Below are positions 41,995 to 49,153 of a stretch of DNA of 54,503 nucleotides, in pieces. The translations under genes and the position numbers were made by a program. Source of the stretch: Paraburkholderia unamae (GTDB lineage: Bacteria > Pseudomonadota > Gammaproteobacteria > Burkholderiales > Burkholderiaceae). The notes under the pieces are model-generated. The model did no database searches. It was not told where the DNA came from and saw only the letters and a list, made by a program, of their open reading frames with translations. The stretch is taken from positions 1 through 54,503 of the forward strand of contig NZ_QLSU01000051.1 of the NCBI RefSeq assembly GCF_003268775.1. The letters are read 5' to 3'. How positions within the stretch are numbered: the first letter of the stretch is position 1; every line of letters begins with the position of its first letter.

Positions 41995-43314
41995 ATGGCT
42001 GACCCGAATCTCGATTCCGACCGTTTTCCCCCGTCGCTGTGGGCGGCCACGACCGCTGCGGCGGTATCGACCGCGCCGCTGCCGCCCGGCACGTACTTCG
42101 CGGACCTGCTCGTCATCGGCGCGGGTTTCACCGGCCTGAGCGCCGCGTTGCGCGCGGCGGAGCGCGGCAGCCGGGTGGTCGTGCTCGAAGCCGCCGAAAT
42201 TGGCTGGGGCGCTTCCGGGCGCAACAACGGGCAGGTGATTCCCGCCATGACGCGAGCCGATCCCGATGCGATCGTCGCGGAATATGGCGCGGAGAAGGGC
42301 GAGGCGCTCGTCTCGCTGATCGGCGAATCCGCCAATACCGTGTTCGATCTGGCGCGGCGGCACCGCATGGATTGCGGCGCGGTGCAGGCCGGCTGGATCC
42401 AGCCCGCTCACCGGGCAAGCCGTCTTGGTCTTGCGCGCTCGCGCGTCGAACAATGGCGGCGGCGCGGCGTCGAGGCGGAACTGCTCGACCGCGACCGCAC
42501 CGCCGAACTGACCGGCTCGTCGTTCTGGCACGGCGGCTGGCAGAACATGACCGGCGGCCACCTGAACCCGCTTGCCTTCGTGCGGGGGCTCGCGCGCGCC
42601 GCACAGGATGCGGGCGCCTGCATCCACACGCGCACGCCGGTCTCCTCGCTCACGCGCGAGAGCGCGCACTGGGTGGCGGCGCACGGCGACGCGCGCGTGC
42701 AGGCCCGCCGGGTGCTGATCGCGACGCATAGCTACACGGGGCGCCCGGCGCGCGCGCCGTGGCCCGGCATCGCGGACGCGCTGCTGCCGATGCGCTCGTA
42801 CCAGATGGCGACGCAACCGTTGCCGGCGCACTTGCGCGCCTCGATCCTCCCGCACGACCACGCGATGTCCGACACGCAGTCCGATCTTCACTTCGCGCGC
42901 TTCGACCGCGAAGGGCGGCTCGTGACGGGCGGCGCGCTCGTCGTGCCGTTCGGCTATGAGGACCGGTTGCGCCGACGCATAGACGCGCGCGTGCGGCGCA
43001 TGTTCCCGCAACTGGACGGCCTGCCGCTGCGTTTCGAGTATTTGTGGCACGGCGATTTCGCGGTGACGCCCGATCGCATGCCCCGCTTTGCGAAACTCGA
43101 CGACGGGCTCTACACCTGGTACGGCTGCAATGGGCGTGGCGTCGCGCTTTCGACGGCCGTGGGCGCCGAGCTGGCGGACGTCGCGCTGAGCGGCGACGAG
43201 CGCGGCTCGCGGCTGCCGTTTTCCACGCTTCGGCCCATTGCGGCCCACGCGATCGTCGAGCGGCTCGCGATCGGCGCGATGCTTTATTACCGCTGGAAAG
43301 ACCAGCGCGACTAG
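41995..43314 (+). CDS. FAD-dependent oxidoreductase, DAO family (OrdL/PuuB-like)
   Basis: A 439-residue amine/amino-acid oxidase-type flavoprotein. The FAD motif is FADLLVIGAGFTGLSAALRAAERG, followed by VVVLEAAEIGWGASGRNNGQVIP, which closely resembles PuuB (gamma-glutamylputrescine oxidase) and OrdL. GGHLNPLAFVRGLARAA and the C-terminal LWHGDFAVTPDRMPRFAKLDDGLYTWYGCNGRGVALSTAVG fit the family. Substrate is unknown; an N-substituted amine or amino acid is likely. ATG 41941 is a possible longer start, but the extra 18 residues look non-conserved and neither start has a strong ribosome site. A VOC protein gene follows 9 nt downstream. Confidence 0.84.
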   Translation: MADPNLDSDRFPPSLWAATTAAAVSTAPLPPGTYFADLLVIGAGFTGLSAALRAAERGSRVVVLEAAEIGWGASGRNNGQVIPAMTRADPDAIVAEYGAEKGEALVSLIGESANTVFDLARRHRMDCGAVQAGWIQPAHRASRLGLARSRVEQWRRRGVEAELLDRDRTAELTGSSFWHGGWQNMTGGHLNPLAFVRGLARAAQDAGACIHTRTPVSSLTRESAHWVAAHGDARVQARRVLIATHSYTGRPARAPWPGIADALLPMRSYQMATQPLPAHLRASILPHDHAMSDTQSDLHFARFDREGRLVTGGALVVPFGYEDRLRRRIDARVRRMFPQLDGLPLRFEYLWHGDFAVTPDRMPRFAKLDDGLYTWYGCNGRGVALSTAVGAELADVALSGDERGSRLPFSTLRPIAAHAIVERLAIGAMLYYRWKDQRD

Positions 43315-43323
43315 GAGCTTTCA

Positions 43324-44163
43324 ATGGCACGGCATTTATCTGGAATCGACCATGTCGTCATCGCGGTGCGCGACCTCGACGCCGCCCGCGACGACTTCAC
43401 GCGAATGGGTTTTGCGCTCACGCCTCGCGGCTATCACACGATGGGCTCCGAGAACCATTGCGCGATGTTCGGCGGCGACTATCTCGAACTGCTCACGGTG
43501 CGCCGCCCGCACCCCGTGACGGCGTTCTTCTCCGCCTTTCTCGAACACGGCGACGGCGCCGCCGCCATGGTGGTCGCGACCGACGATGCGCAGGCGCTGC
43601 ATCGCGACTGGCACGCCGCCGGCATTCCGGTCGAGGCGCCCGCGAGCTTTTCGCGGCCCGTGCCGACCGCGCAGGGCAGTGCGGACGCAAGCTTTCGCAT
43701 CACGCAGGTCGACGTGGCGTATACGCCTGGCGGCCGCGTGTTCGCGTGCGAACACCTCACGCCCGAACTCGTCTACGAGCTTGGGCGGGCGGCGCATCCG
43801 AACGGCGTGACAGGTCTTGCGGGCGTGACGATTTCGATTCCGCCCGCGCTGATGGAGACGGCCACGGACCGCTACGAGCGCGTGCTCGCGGCGAGCGCGA
43901 CCGGACTTGGCGAGACGAGCCGCCTGATCCGTTGCGGCAAGGTCGACGTGCGGCTGGACAGCGCCACGCCCGCTGCTGTTTCACGCGCGCTGCCATGCTT
44001 TTCCGCGCTTACGTTCACGGTCGAATCGCTCGACGCCCTCGCGGACGTGCTGCACCGTGGCGGCGTCGCGGCGCAACGAAGCGCGCAGGCCGTGTGCGTC
44101 GAAGGCGCGCCCGCGCACGGCGTAACGTTACGTTTTGTCGAGGGAACACGCCCGGCGGCCTGA
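43324..44163 (+). CDS. VOC superfamily / glyoxalase-like domain protein
   Basis: A 279-residue protein with two vicinal-oxygen-chelate-like halves. The N-terminal LSGIDHVVIAVRDLDAARDDFTRMGFALTPRGYHTMGSENHCAMFGGDYLELLTV is the typical glyoxalase-like start with potential metal ligands His and Glu. The second half begins near AGVTISIPPALMETATDRYERVLA. Possible activities are isomerase, lyase, dioxygenase or a binding role. Ribosome site AGGAG lies 6 nt before ATG 43324. It is in an operon with the FAD oxidoreductase, which suggests that it processes the product of that enzyme. Confidence 0.82.
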   Translation: MARHLSGIDHVVIAVRDLDAARDDFTRMGFALTPRGYHTMGSENHCAMFGGDYLELLTVRRPHPVTAFFSAFLEHGDGAAAMVVATDDAQALHRDWHAAGIPVEAPASFSRPVPTAQGSADASFRITQVDVAYTPGGRVFACEHLTPELVYELGRAAHPNGVTGLAGVTISIPPALMETATDRYERVLAASATGLGETSRLIRCGKVDVRLDSATPAAVSRALPCFSALTFTVESLDALADVLHRGGVAAQRSAQAVCVEGAPAHGVTLRFVEGTRPAA

Positions 44164-44290
44164 TGAACGCCGCCTGAACCATCGCTCGACCCGCCACGTA
44201 TCGAGTGACGCGACCTCATGACAAGGCGGTCGCATGAGCAACGATTCGATGTACTAACTACGTATTCAACCCGCTACGGAGTATTGACCC

Positions 44291-45442
44291 ATGTGTACTG
44301 AACGAAAATTCCGCTTGCTGCCTTCCCTGTGTACCTGCGTCGTCCTTGGCTTGTCGGGTGGCCTCGCGCACGCGGCGGCCCTTACCGTGAAGGTCGGCGT
44401 GGTCGGGCCGCTGACGGGGCAGGACGCCGGCTATGGCAAGGACATCCTGAACGGCGTGACCATGGCGGTGGACGAAGCGAACGGGCAGCACCCGCGCATC
44501 GGCGCCGACGACGTGCGCTTCGAGATCGTCTCGCAGGACGACCAGAGCGACCCCCGCACCGCCGTGCAGGTGGCGCAAAAGCTCGTCGATGGCGGCGTGG
44601 CTGTCGTGATCGGTCACTTCAACTCGGGCACGACGCTGCCGTCGTCCACGCTCTACGACCGTGCGGGCATTCCGATGATCACGCCATCGGCGACGAATCC
44701 CTCGATCACGGCGCGCGGCTATGCGAACGTGTTCCGCATCATCGCCACGGACGCGCAGAACGCCGGCAACGCGGGCGCTTACGCGGTGAAGGTCACGAAA
44801 GCGACGCGCATCGCGGTGCTCGACGACCGGACCGCATTCGGTCAGGGCGAAGCGGACGAATTCGTGCGCGCGGTGAACGCCGCGGGCGGCACGATAGTCG
44901 ATCGCGAGTATACGAACGACAAGGCGGTGGATTTCAGCGCACAGCTCACGCACATCAAGTCGCTCAACGCGGATCTGCTGTTTTTCGGCGGCCTCGATAC
45001 GCAAAGCGCACTGATCGTGAAACGGATGAAGCAGCTTGGGATGAAGGCGCAGTTCCTGGCCGGCGGCGGCGTTGCCGACGTCAATTTCCTGAAGCTGGCC
45101 GGACCGGCGGCCGAAGGCGCGATGGCCTGGGAAAACGGGCCGTCGCTGCAAAGCCTGCCTGGCGGCAACGGTTTCGCGAACCAGTACAAGGCGCGCTTCG
45201 GCGGCGATCCGCTGCCGTATTCGCCGTTTGCCTACGACAGCACGCGCATGGCGATTGCGGCGATGCAGGCCGCGAAATCGGCTGCGCCCGGCGATATTTC
45301 CCGCGCGCTCAAGGGGCTCGAATTCAACGGCGTGACGGGCGCGATTTCGTTCGCGCAGAACGGCGACCGCAATCATGCCGTCTGTACGCTGTATCAGGTG
45401 AGCGACGGCGCGTGGAAGCCGGTCACAAGCTCCGCGCGCTGA
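44291..45442 (+). CDS. Branched-chain amino-acid-type ABC transporter substrate-binding protein (orphan)
   Basis: A 383-residue periplasmic binding protein of the LivK type. The signal peptide (LLPSLCTCVVLGLSGGLAHAA) is followed by VKVGVVGPLTGQDAGYGKDILNGVTMAVDEANG, QVAQKLVDGGVAVVIGHFNSGTTLPSSTLYDRAGIPMITPSATNP and FGQGEADEF, all characteristic. No permease or ATPase genes (livHMGF) are nearby, so it is an orphan that must use a transporter encoded elsewhere. It follows the FAD/VOC pair after a 127-nt gap and may be a separate unit. An inverted repeat CTCATG/CATGAG lies at 44215-44238. Confidence 0.9.
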   Translation: MCTERKFRLLPSLCTCVVLGLSGGLAHAAALTVKVGVVGPLTGQDAGYGKDILNGVTMAVDEANGQHPRIGADDVRFEIVSQDDQSDPRTAVQVAQKLVDGGVAVVIGHFNSGTTLPSSTLYDRAGIPMITPSATNPSITARGYANVFRIIATDAQNAGNAGAYAVKVTKATRIAVLDDRTAFGQGEADEFVRAVNAAGGTIVDREYTNDKAVDFSAQLTHIKSLNADLLFFGGLDTQSALIVKRMKQLGMKAQFLAGGGVADVNFLKLAGPAAEGAMAWENGPSLQSLPGGNGFANQYKARFGGDPLPYSPFAYDSTRMAIAAMQAAKSAAPGDISRALKGLEFNGVTGAISFAQNGDRNHAVCTLYQVSDGAWKPVTSSAR

Positions 45443-45494
45443 GCGTCATGCGCCTGGGTCGCGTCAAGCCGTGCGGGGACGAACGGCACGGCGG

Positions 45495-45524
45495 CGAAAA
45501 AGACCCGGACCTTGGCGGTCCGGG
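45495..45524 (-). terminator. Rho-independent terminator of the DUF4148 gene
   Basis: CCCGGACC (45504-45511) pairs perfectly with GGTCCGGG (45517-45524) over a 5-nt loop. Read on the minus strand, the stem is followed by TCTTTTT (45501-45495). It is about 100 nt downstream of the DUF4148 stop and lies between two convergent genes. Confidence 0.82.
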
Positions 45525-45620
45525 CAAGACCGGAGCGCGGGGCGCGCGCTGCGGCCGGAGGTTCCGCCAGGAACGGGCGCTTCACGCGCGCTCGACCTGG
45601 ACTTGCGGGCCGCGCGGCAA

Positions 45621-45932
45621 TTACTGGCCGAAGTAGACCGGCTTCATGCCGTCATCCGAGGGGCGCAAGACGGCGGGCGCACCCGATGCCGACGAACCCG
45701 CCGGGGCACCGCCCACGGCGCTGTTCTGCGCGGCAACCTTGGCTTCGGCGGCCTGGATCGCTTCCGGATAGTGAGCGTTGTCGCCGTCGCCGGGGCGATA
45801 GCCGGCGTTTTCGAGCTGGATGAGTTCGGCGCGCACCTGGGCGCGGGTCAGCGGCGCGTTCGACTGGGCGAACGAAGCAACCGGGACGATAAGGGCAGCG
45901 GCTACGGCAACAGCCTGAATAAGCGACTTCAT
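45621..45932 (-). CDS. DUF4148 exported protein
   Basis: A 103-residue small exported protein of the DUF4148 family, abundant in Burkholderiaceae. It has a signal peptide (MKSLIQAVAVAAALIVPVASFAQ) and the family motif LTRAQVRAELIQLENAGYRPGDGDNAHYPEAIQAAEAKVAAQN, with a low-complexity Gly/Ala/Ser linker and a DGMKPVYFGQ end. The function is unknown, with members often reported among exported or stress-responsive proteins. ATG 45932 has ribosome site GGAGG 8 nt upstream. It has its own promoter with palindromes and its own terminator. Confidence 0.9.
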   Translation of the reverse strand: MKSLIQAVAVAAALIVPVASFAQSNAPLTRAQVRAELIQLENAGYRPGDGDNAHYPEAIQAAEAKVAAQNSAVGGAPAGSSASGAPAVLRPSDDGMKPVYFGQ

Positions 45933-45992
45933 GATTACGACCTCCAGTTTGGTTGGTATTGGGTGCGGTATTTGCCGCAACCCATGACCAGA

Positions 45993-46025
45993 AGTGTAGA
46001 AGTCGTATGACTTGGGGTTAACCCC
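45993..46025 (-). promoter_or_regulatory. Promoter of the DUF4148 gene with two overlapping palindromes
   Basis: On the minus strand, -35 TTAACC (46021-46016), a 17-nt spacer and -10 TACACT (45998-45993) precede the DUF4148 gene by about 60 nt. The -35 sits inside the perfect palindrome GGGGTTAACCCC (46014-46025), and the spacer holds a second inverted repeat, AAGTC/GACTT with a 4-nt centre (46000-46013). The positions suggest binding of a repressor or activator. Confidence 0.6.
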
Positions 46026-46116
46026 TAATTTCCAAAGGCACTGTTCCGGCTGGCAGAAGGATCGACGCGGCCCATTTTTCGCACGTTCGTGCGAAAACCG
46101 CTCAAGGCCACGCGGA

Positions 46117-46821
46117 TCACCACGGAACGGTGCGCCCGAGATAGTCGACGTAATGCAAGCCCGCGCGGCCCGCGTGAGCGTCGATCGTGTTCACCAGGTT
46201 CGGAATGCTGTCCTCGATGCCGAGCCTCGCTTGCGGCCCGCCCATGTCGGTTCGCACCCAGCCGGGCGCCATGAGCAGCAGGGTGCGCGGGTCGCTCGCG
46301 TGGCGCGCCGCGAAGCTGCGCATGAACATGTTGAGCGCCGCCTTGCTGCCTCTGTACACCTCGTAATTGCCGTTCACGTTGTTCGTGACGCTGCCTTGCC
46401 CCGAGGACATCACGCCAATCGTGCCGCCGGGTTGAACGAGATCCTCAAACGCCTCGACCACGCGCATCGGGCTCAGCGAGTTCGTCACCATCACGCGCAC
46501 GAATGCTTCCGTCGAGACATCCGCGATCGTTTCGCCGTCGTCGTTCTTGACGCCGGCATTGACGAACAGGAGATCCAGCCGCCGTCTTGCGAGCCGCTCG
46601 TGCAAGGCGGCGACCTGGTCCGGCACGGTGATGTCGACCGTTTCGACTTCCAGCGCGCCCGCCGCGCTTTGCGCGCGCTGGCGCAGCTTCGCCGTGGAGT
46701 GTTCTCTGCCCGTGGCGATCACGCGCCAGCCGCGTTTGAGATATTCCTCGACCATGGCGAATCCCAGGCCGCGAGACGCGCCGATGATCAGGGCGGTTTT
46801 TTGAATGGTGGCGTCCGGCAT
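46117..46821 (-). CDS. Short-chain dehydrogenase/reductase (CsgA-like SDR)
   Basis: A 234-residue SDR with cofactor motif TALIIGASRGLGFAMVEEYLKRGW, a VNAGV segment in place of NNAG and the catalytic YEVYRGSK (YxxxK) preceded by IGVMSSGQGSV. The arginine in TGREH hints at NADP preference. The LLLMAPGWVRTDMGGPQARLGIEDS segment is usual for cytosolic SDRs of unknown substrate that resemble CsgA/YbbO-like reductases. Start ATG 46821 is supported by the family N-terminus. It is divergent from a LysR gene; four phased direct repeats lie 37-77 nt upstream. Confidence 0.86.
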   Translation of the reverse strand: MPDATIQKTALIIGASRGLGFAMVEEYLKRGWRVIATGREHSTAKLRQRAQSAAGALEVETVDITVPDQVAALHERLARRRLDLLFVNAGVKNDDGETIADVSTEAFVRVMVTNSLSPMRVVEAFEDLVQPGGTIGVMSSGQGSVTNNVNGNYEVYRGSKAALNMFMRSFAARHASDPRTLLLMAPGWVRTDMGGPQARLGIEDSIPNLVNTIDAHAGRAGLHYVDYLGRTVPW

Positions 46822-46857
46822 GGGCGTGTTTCCTGTGAACGAGAATGGAGGGAGCGC

Positions 46858-46898
46858 ATCAAGCGTGTATCGAGCGCATATCAAGCGCGCATCAAGCG
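46858..46898. repeat. Four direct repeats with exact 11-bp period between divergent SDR and lysR genes
   Basis: ATCAAGCG occurs at 46858-46865, 46880-46887 and 46891-46898, with ATCGAGCG at 46869-46876, so each copy starts exactly 11 bp after the last. The period is about one helical turn and not a multiple of three. It lies in the promoter region of the SDR gene and is a plausible operator array. Confidence 0.7.
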
Positions 46899-47002
46899 GT
46901 ACAGGCAATATATCGGCGGCCGCATCGCGGCGGAACACGCGCGCGCTGCATTGATACCGTGCACCGGACGCCATGACCCGATACTCCATGCCAGGACGCA
47001 AC

Positions 47003-47932
47003 ATGCCGCAACCCGATCTGAATCTGCTCGTCGCGCTCGATGCCTTGCTCGTTGATGGCAGCGTGGTTGGCGCGGCGCGGCGGCTGGGGTTGAGCGCCTC
47101 GGCAATGAGCCGCACCTTGACCCGGCTTCGCGAGGCCACGGGAGATCCGCTGCTGGTTCGCGCGGGCCGGCGCATGGTGTTGACCCCTTATGCCGAGGAA
47201 ATGGGCGGGCGCACGCGCGCGGCGCTCGACGAGGCGCGCGCCGTTCTGCTTCCCGCGAGGACCGAACTCGATCTTCAAACGTTGCGGCGGACCTTTTCCA
47301 TTCGCGCCAACGAAGGCTTTGTCGAAGCCTTCGGGCCGGCGCTGATCGCGGCGGCCATGTCGGTCGCGCCCCACGTGCGTTTGCGTTTCGCGCCGAAACC
47401 GGAAAAGACCGCGACGCCCCTGCGCGACGGCTCGGCCGATCTGGAAATCGGCGTGCTGGGCGAAATGGGTCCGGAGGTGCGCTTGCAGGCGCTGTTTCGC
47501 GATCGCTTCGTGGGCGTCGTCAGAAAAGGCCATCCGCTGGAGGCCGACGCCCAGGTGAGCGCCGAACGGTACGTGGCGTTCGACCACGTCGTCGCGTCGC
47601 GGCGAGGCGTGGCGAACGGGCCCGTGGATGATGCGTTGGCCGCGTTGGGACTGGAGCGAACGATCGTCGCCGTGGTGCCGGGCTTTCCTGCCGCGCTGGC
47701 CGTGGCGCGCGATTCGAATCTCGTTGCGCTCCTGCCCGCCTCGTTCCTGAGCAGCCGGACGGAGGGCGGGCAGGGACTCGCTTGCGATGATGTCTATGCG
47801 TTCGAGCTTCCGGTCGCCACGGTAAAGATCACCGTGTCGCAGATGTGGCATCCCCGTTCGGAAGCGGACCCCGCGCATCGCTGGCTCAGGCAACAGGTGC
47901 TTTCGGTCTGTCGCCGGAAGTTTGCGCATTGA
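47003..47932 (+). CDS. LysR-family transcriptional regulator
   Basis: A 309-residue LysR regulator. Its winged helix is LNLLVALDALLVDGSVVGAARRLGLSASAMSRTLTRLREATGDPLLVRAGRRMVLTPYA, and the effector domain starts near residue 90 (RTFSIRANEGFVEAFGPALI). Start ATG 47003 (MPQPDLN) is preferred because AGGA lies 6 nt before it; ATG 46973 and 46988 are in frame but less well placed. It is divergent from the SDR gene 46117-46821, which it probably regulates. Effector unknown. Confidence 0.9.
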   Translation: MPQPDLNLLVALDALLVDGSVVGAARRLGLSASAMSRTLTRLREATGDPLLVRAGRRMVLTPYAEEMGGRTRAALDEARAVLLPARTELDLQTLRRTFSIRANEGFVEAFGPALIAAAMSVAPHVRLRFAPKPEKTATPLRDGSADLEIGVLGEMGPEVRLQALFRDRFVGVVRKGHPLEADAQVSAERYVAFDHVVASRRGVANGPVDDALAALGLERTIVAVVPGFPAALAVARDSNLVALLPASFLSSRTEGGQGLACDDVYAFELPVATVKITVSQMWHPRSEADPAHRWLRQQVLSVCRRKFAH

Positions 47933-47984
47933 CCGGTTCGCATGATGTTCGGATTACGAATTGAAAGGCTGAAAACGAAACCGG

Positions 47985-48947
47985 CTACGCCACGGCGGCC
48001 GCACCGGCGAGCGATTGCTGCGTGAGTTCTTCGAGCAAGGTCATGTCGCGGGCGATGACTTGCGAAAGATGCGCGCGCAGGAATTCCACCCACGTTTTCG
48101 TTTTCGCATCCACGAACTTGCGCGACGGATAGAGCGCGTGAATGCTGTTCTTCTGGAGCACGTGGCGCGGCAGCACGCGCACGAGCGTGCCGTCGCGCAA
48201 ACCCTCTATCGCCGTATACACCGGCAGCATGCCGATGCCCAGGCCCTCGCGTATCGCCACCGCGAGCGACTCCGCGATATTCACCTGAACCGGACCGCTC
48301 ACGTGCATCTTGACGCTGCCTTCGGGTCCTTCTAGCGTCCATTCGTGAGCGGGCACGCCGGGCGTCCTGAGGATCAGGCAGTCATGACGCGTGAGATCCG
48401 CCGGGGTGCGCGGCGCGCCGTGCTTGCGCACATAGTCGGGCGATGTGCACAGGATGCTGCACGAGTTGCCCAGTGGATGGGAGATGAGATCGGAGTTCGG
48501 CAGCGAGGCGGCGGTGATCACCGACACGTCGCTGCTGCCCTCGAACAGATCGGGCAGCGACTGCGAAAGGGTGAGTTCGACCGTCACTTCGGGGTGCATC
48601 ATGCGATAGCGCGAGATGGCGGGCAGGATGTACTGCTGCCCGATGCTCGCGAAGCTGTGCATGCGCAGCGCGCCTGCGGGGCGTTCGTGCGCGCCGCCCG
48701 CTTCGTCTTCCGCGCGCGCGACGTCGGCGAGTATCTGTTTGCAGCGCTTCAGATAAACCTCGCCCGCGGGCGTGAGCGCGAGCCGGCGCGTCGAGCGGTT
48801 GAGCAGACGGGTGCGAATACGGGCTTCCAGTTCCGAGACCGCGCGTGACACCGCGCTTGTGGGTGAGTTGAGCGACTGGGCCGCCGCCGTGAAACTGCCG
48901 GCTTCGACAACGCGGACCAGCACCCGCATGTTTTGTAGGGTATCCAT
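47985..48947 (-). CDS. LysR-family transcriptional regulator (AaeR-like position)
   Basis: A 320-residue LysR regulator with helix-turn-helix SFTAAAQSLNSPTSAVSRAVSELEARIRTRLLNRSTRRLALTPAG and an effector domain from about residue 90 (GALRMHSFASIGQQYILPAIS). ATG 48947 (MDTLQNMRVLVRVVEAG) matches the usual N-terminus; in-frame codons upstream to 49022 lie in the operator region. It is divergent from the large FUSC gene, the arrangement of AaeR and the aaeXAB operon in E. coli, so it likely controls that exporter in response to an aromatic acid. It is convergent with the previous lysR. Confidence 0.92.
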   Translation of the reverse strand: MDTLQNMRVLVRVVEAGSFTAAAQSLNSPTSAVSRAVSELEARIRTRLLNRSTRRLALTPAGEVYLKRCKQILADVARAEDEAGGAHERPAGALRMHSFASIGQQYILPAISRYRMMHPEVTVELTLSQSLPDLFEGSSDVSVITAASLPNSDLISHPLGNSCSILCTSPDYVRKHGAPRTPADLTRHDCLILRTPGVPAHEWTLEGPEGSVKMHVSGPVQVNIAESLAVAIREGLGIGMLPVYTAIEGLRDGTLVRVLPRHVLQKNSIHALYPSRKFVDAKTKTWVEFLRAHLSQVIARDMTLLEELTQQSLAGAAAVA

Positions 48948-48981
48948 CAGACCTGCCAGACTTCCTTGTGAATATTTTTGT

Positions 48982-49032
48982 TCGCTGTAAAAGCGATATT
49001 GTCGCTGGTTGTGATTCGCCATTGTTGAGCGA
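48982..49032. promoter_or_regulatory. Alternating TCGCT/AGCGA half-sites between lysR and the FUSC gene
   Basis: TCGCT (48982-48986), AGCGA (48992-48996) and TCGCT (49002-49006) alternate in orientation with exact 10-bp spacing, giving two overlapping 5-5-5 inverted repeats. A further AGCGA is at 49028-49032. The array lies in the 206-nt divergent promoter region and is a good candidate for LysR tetramer binding. Confidence 0.6.
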
Positions 49033-49153
49033 TCTGGAAGGGAGGTTCTTTTTGAGTCCCATTAATTCGCCCGATTGAGCCCCATACAATCGGCGCCCGA
49101 GCTCGCCATGCGCAGCGGCTCTCTTCATAACAAACCGGGTGTCGTGCTTTTTC

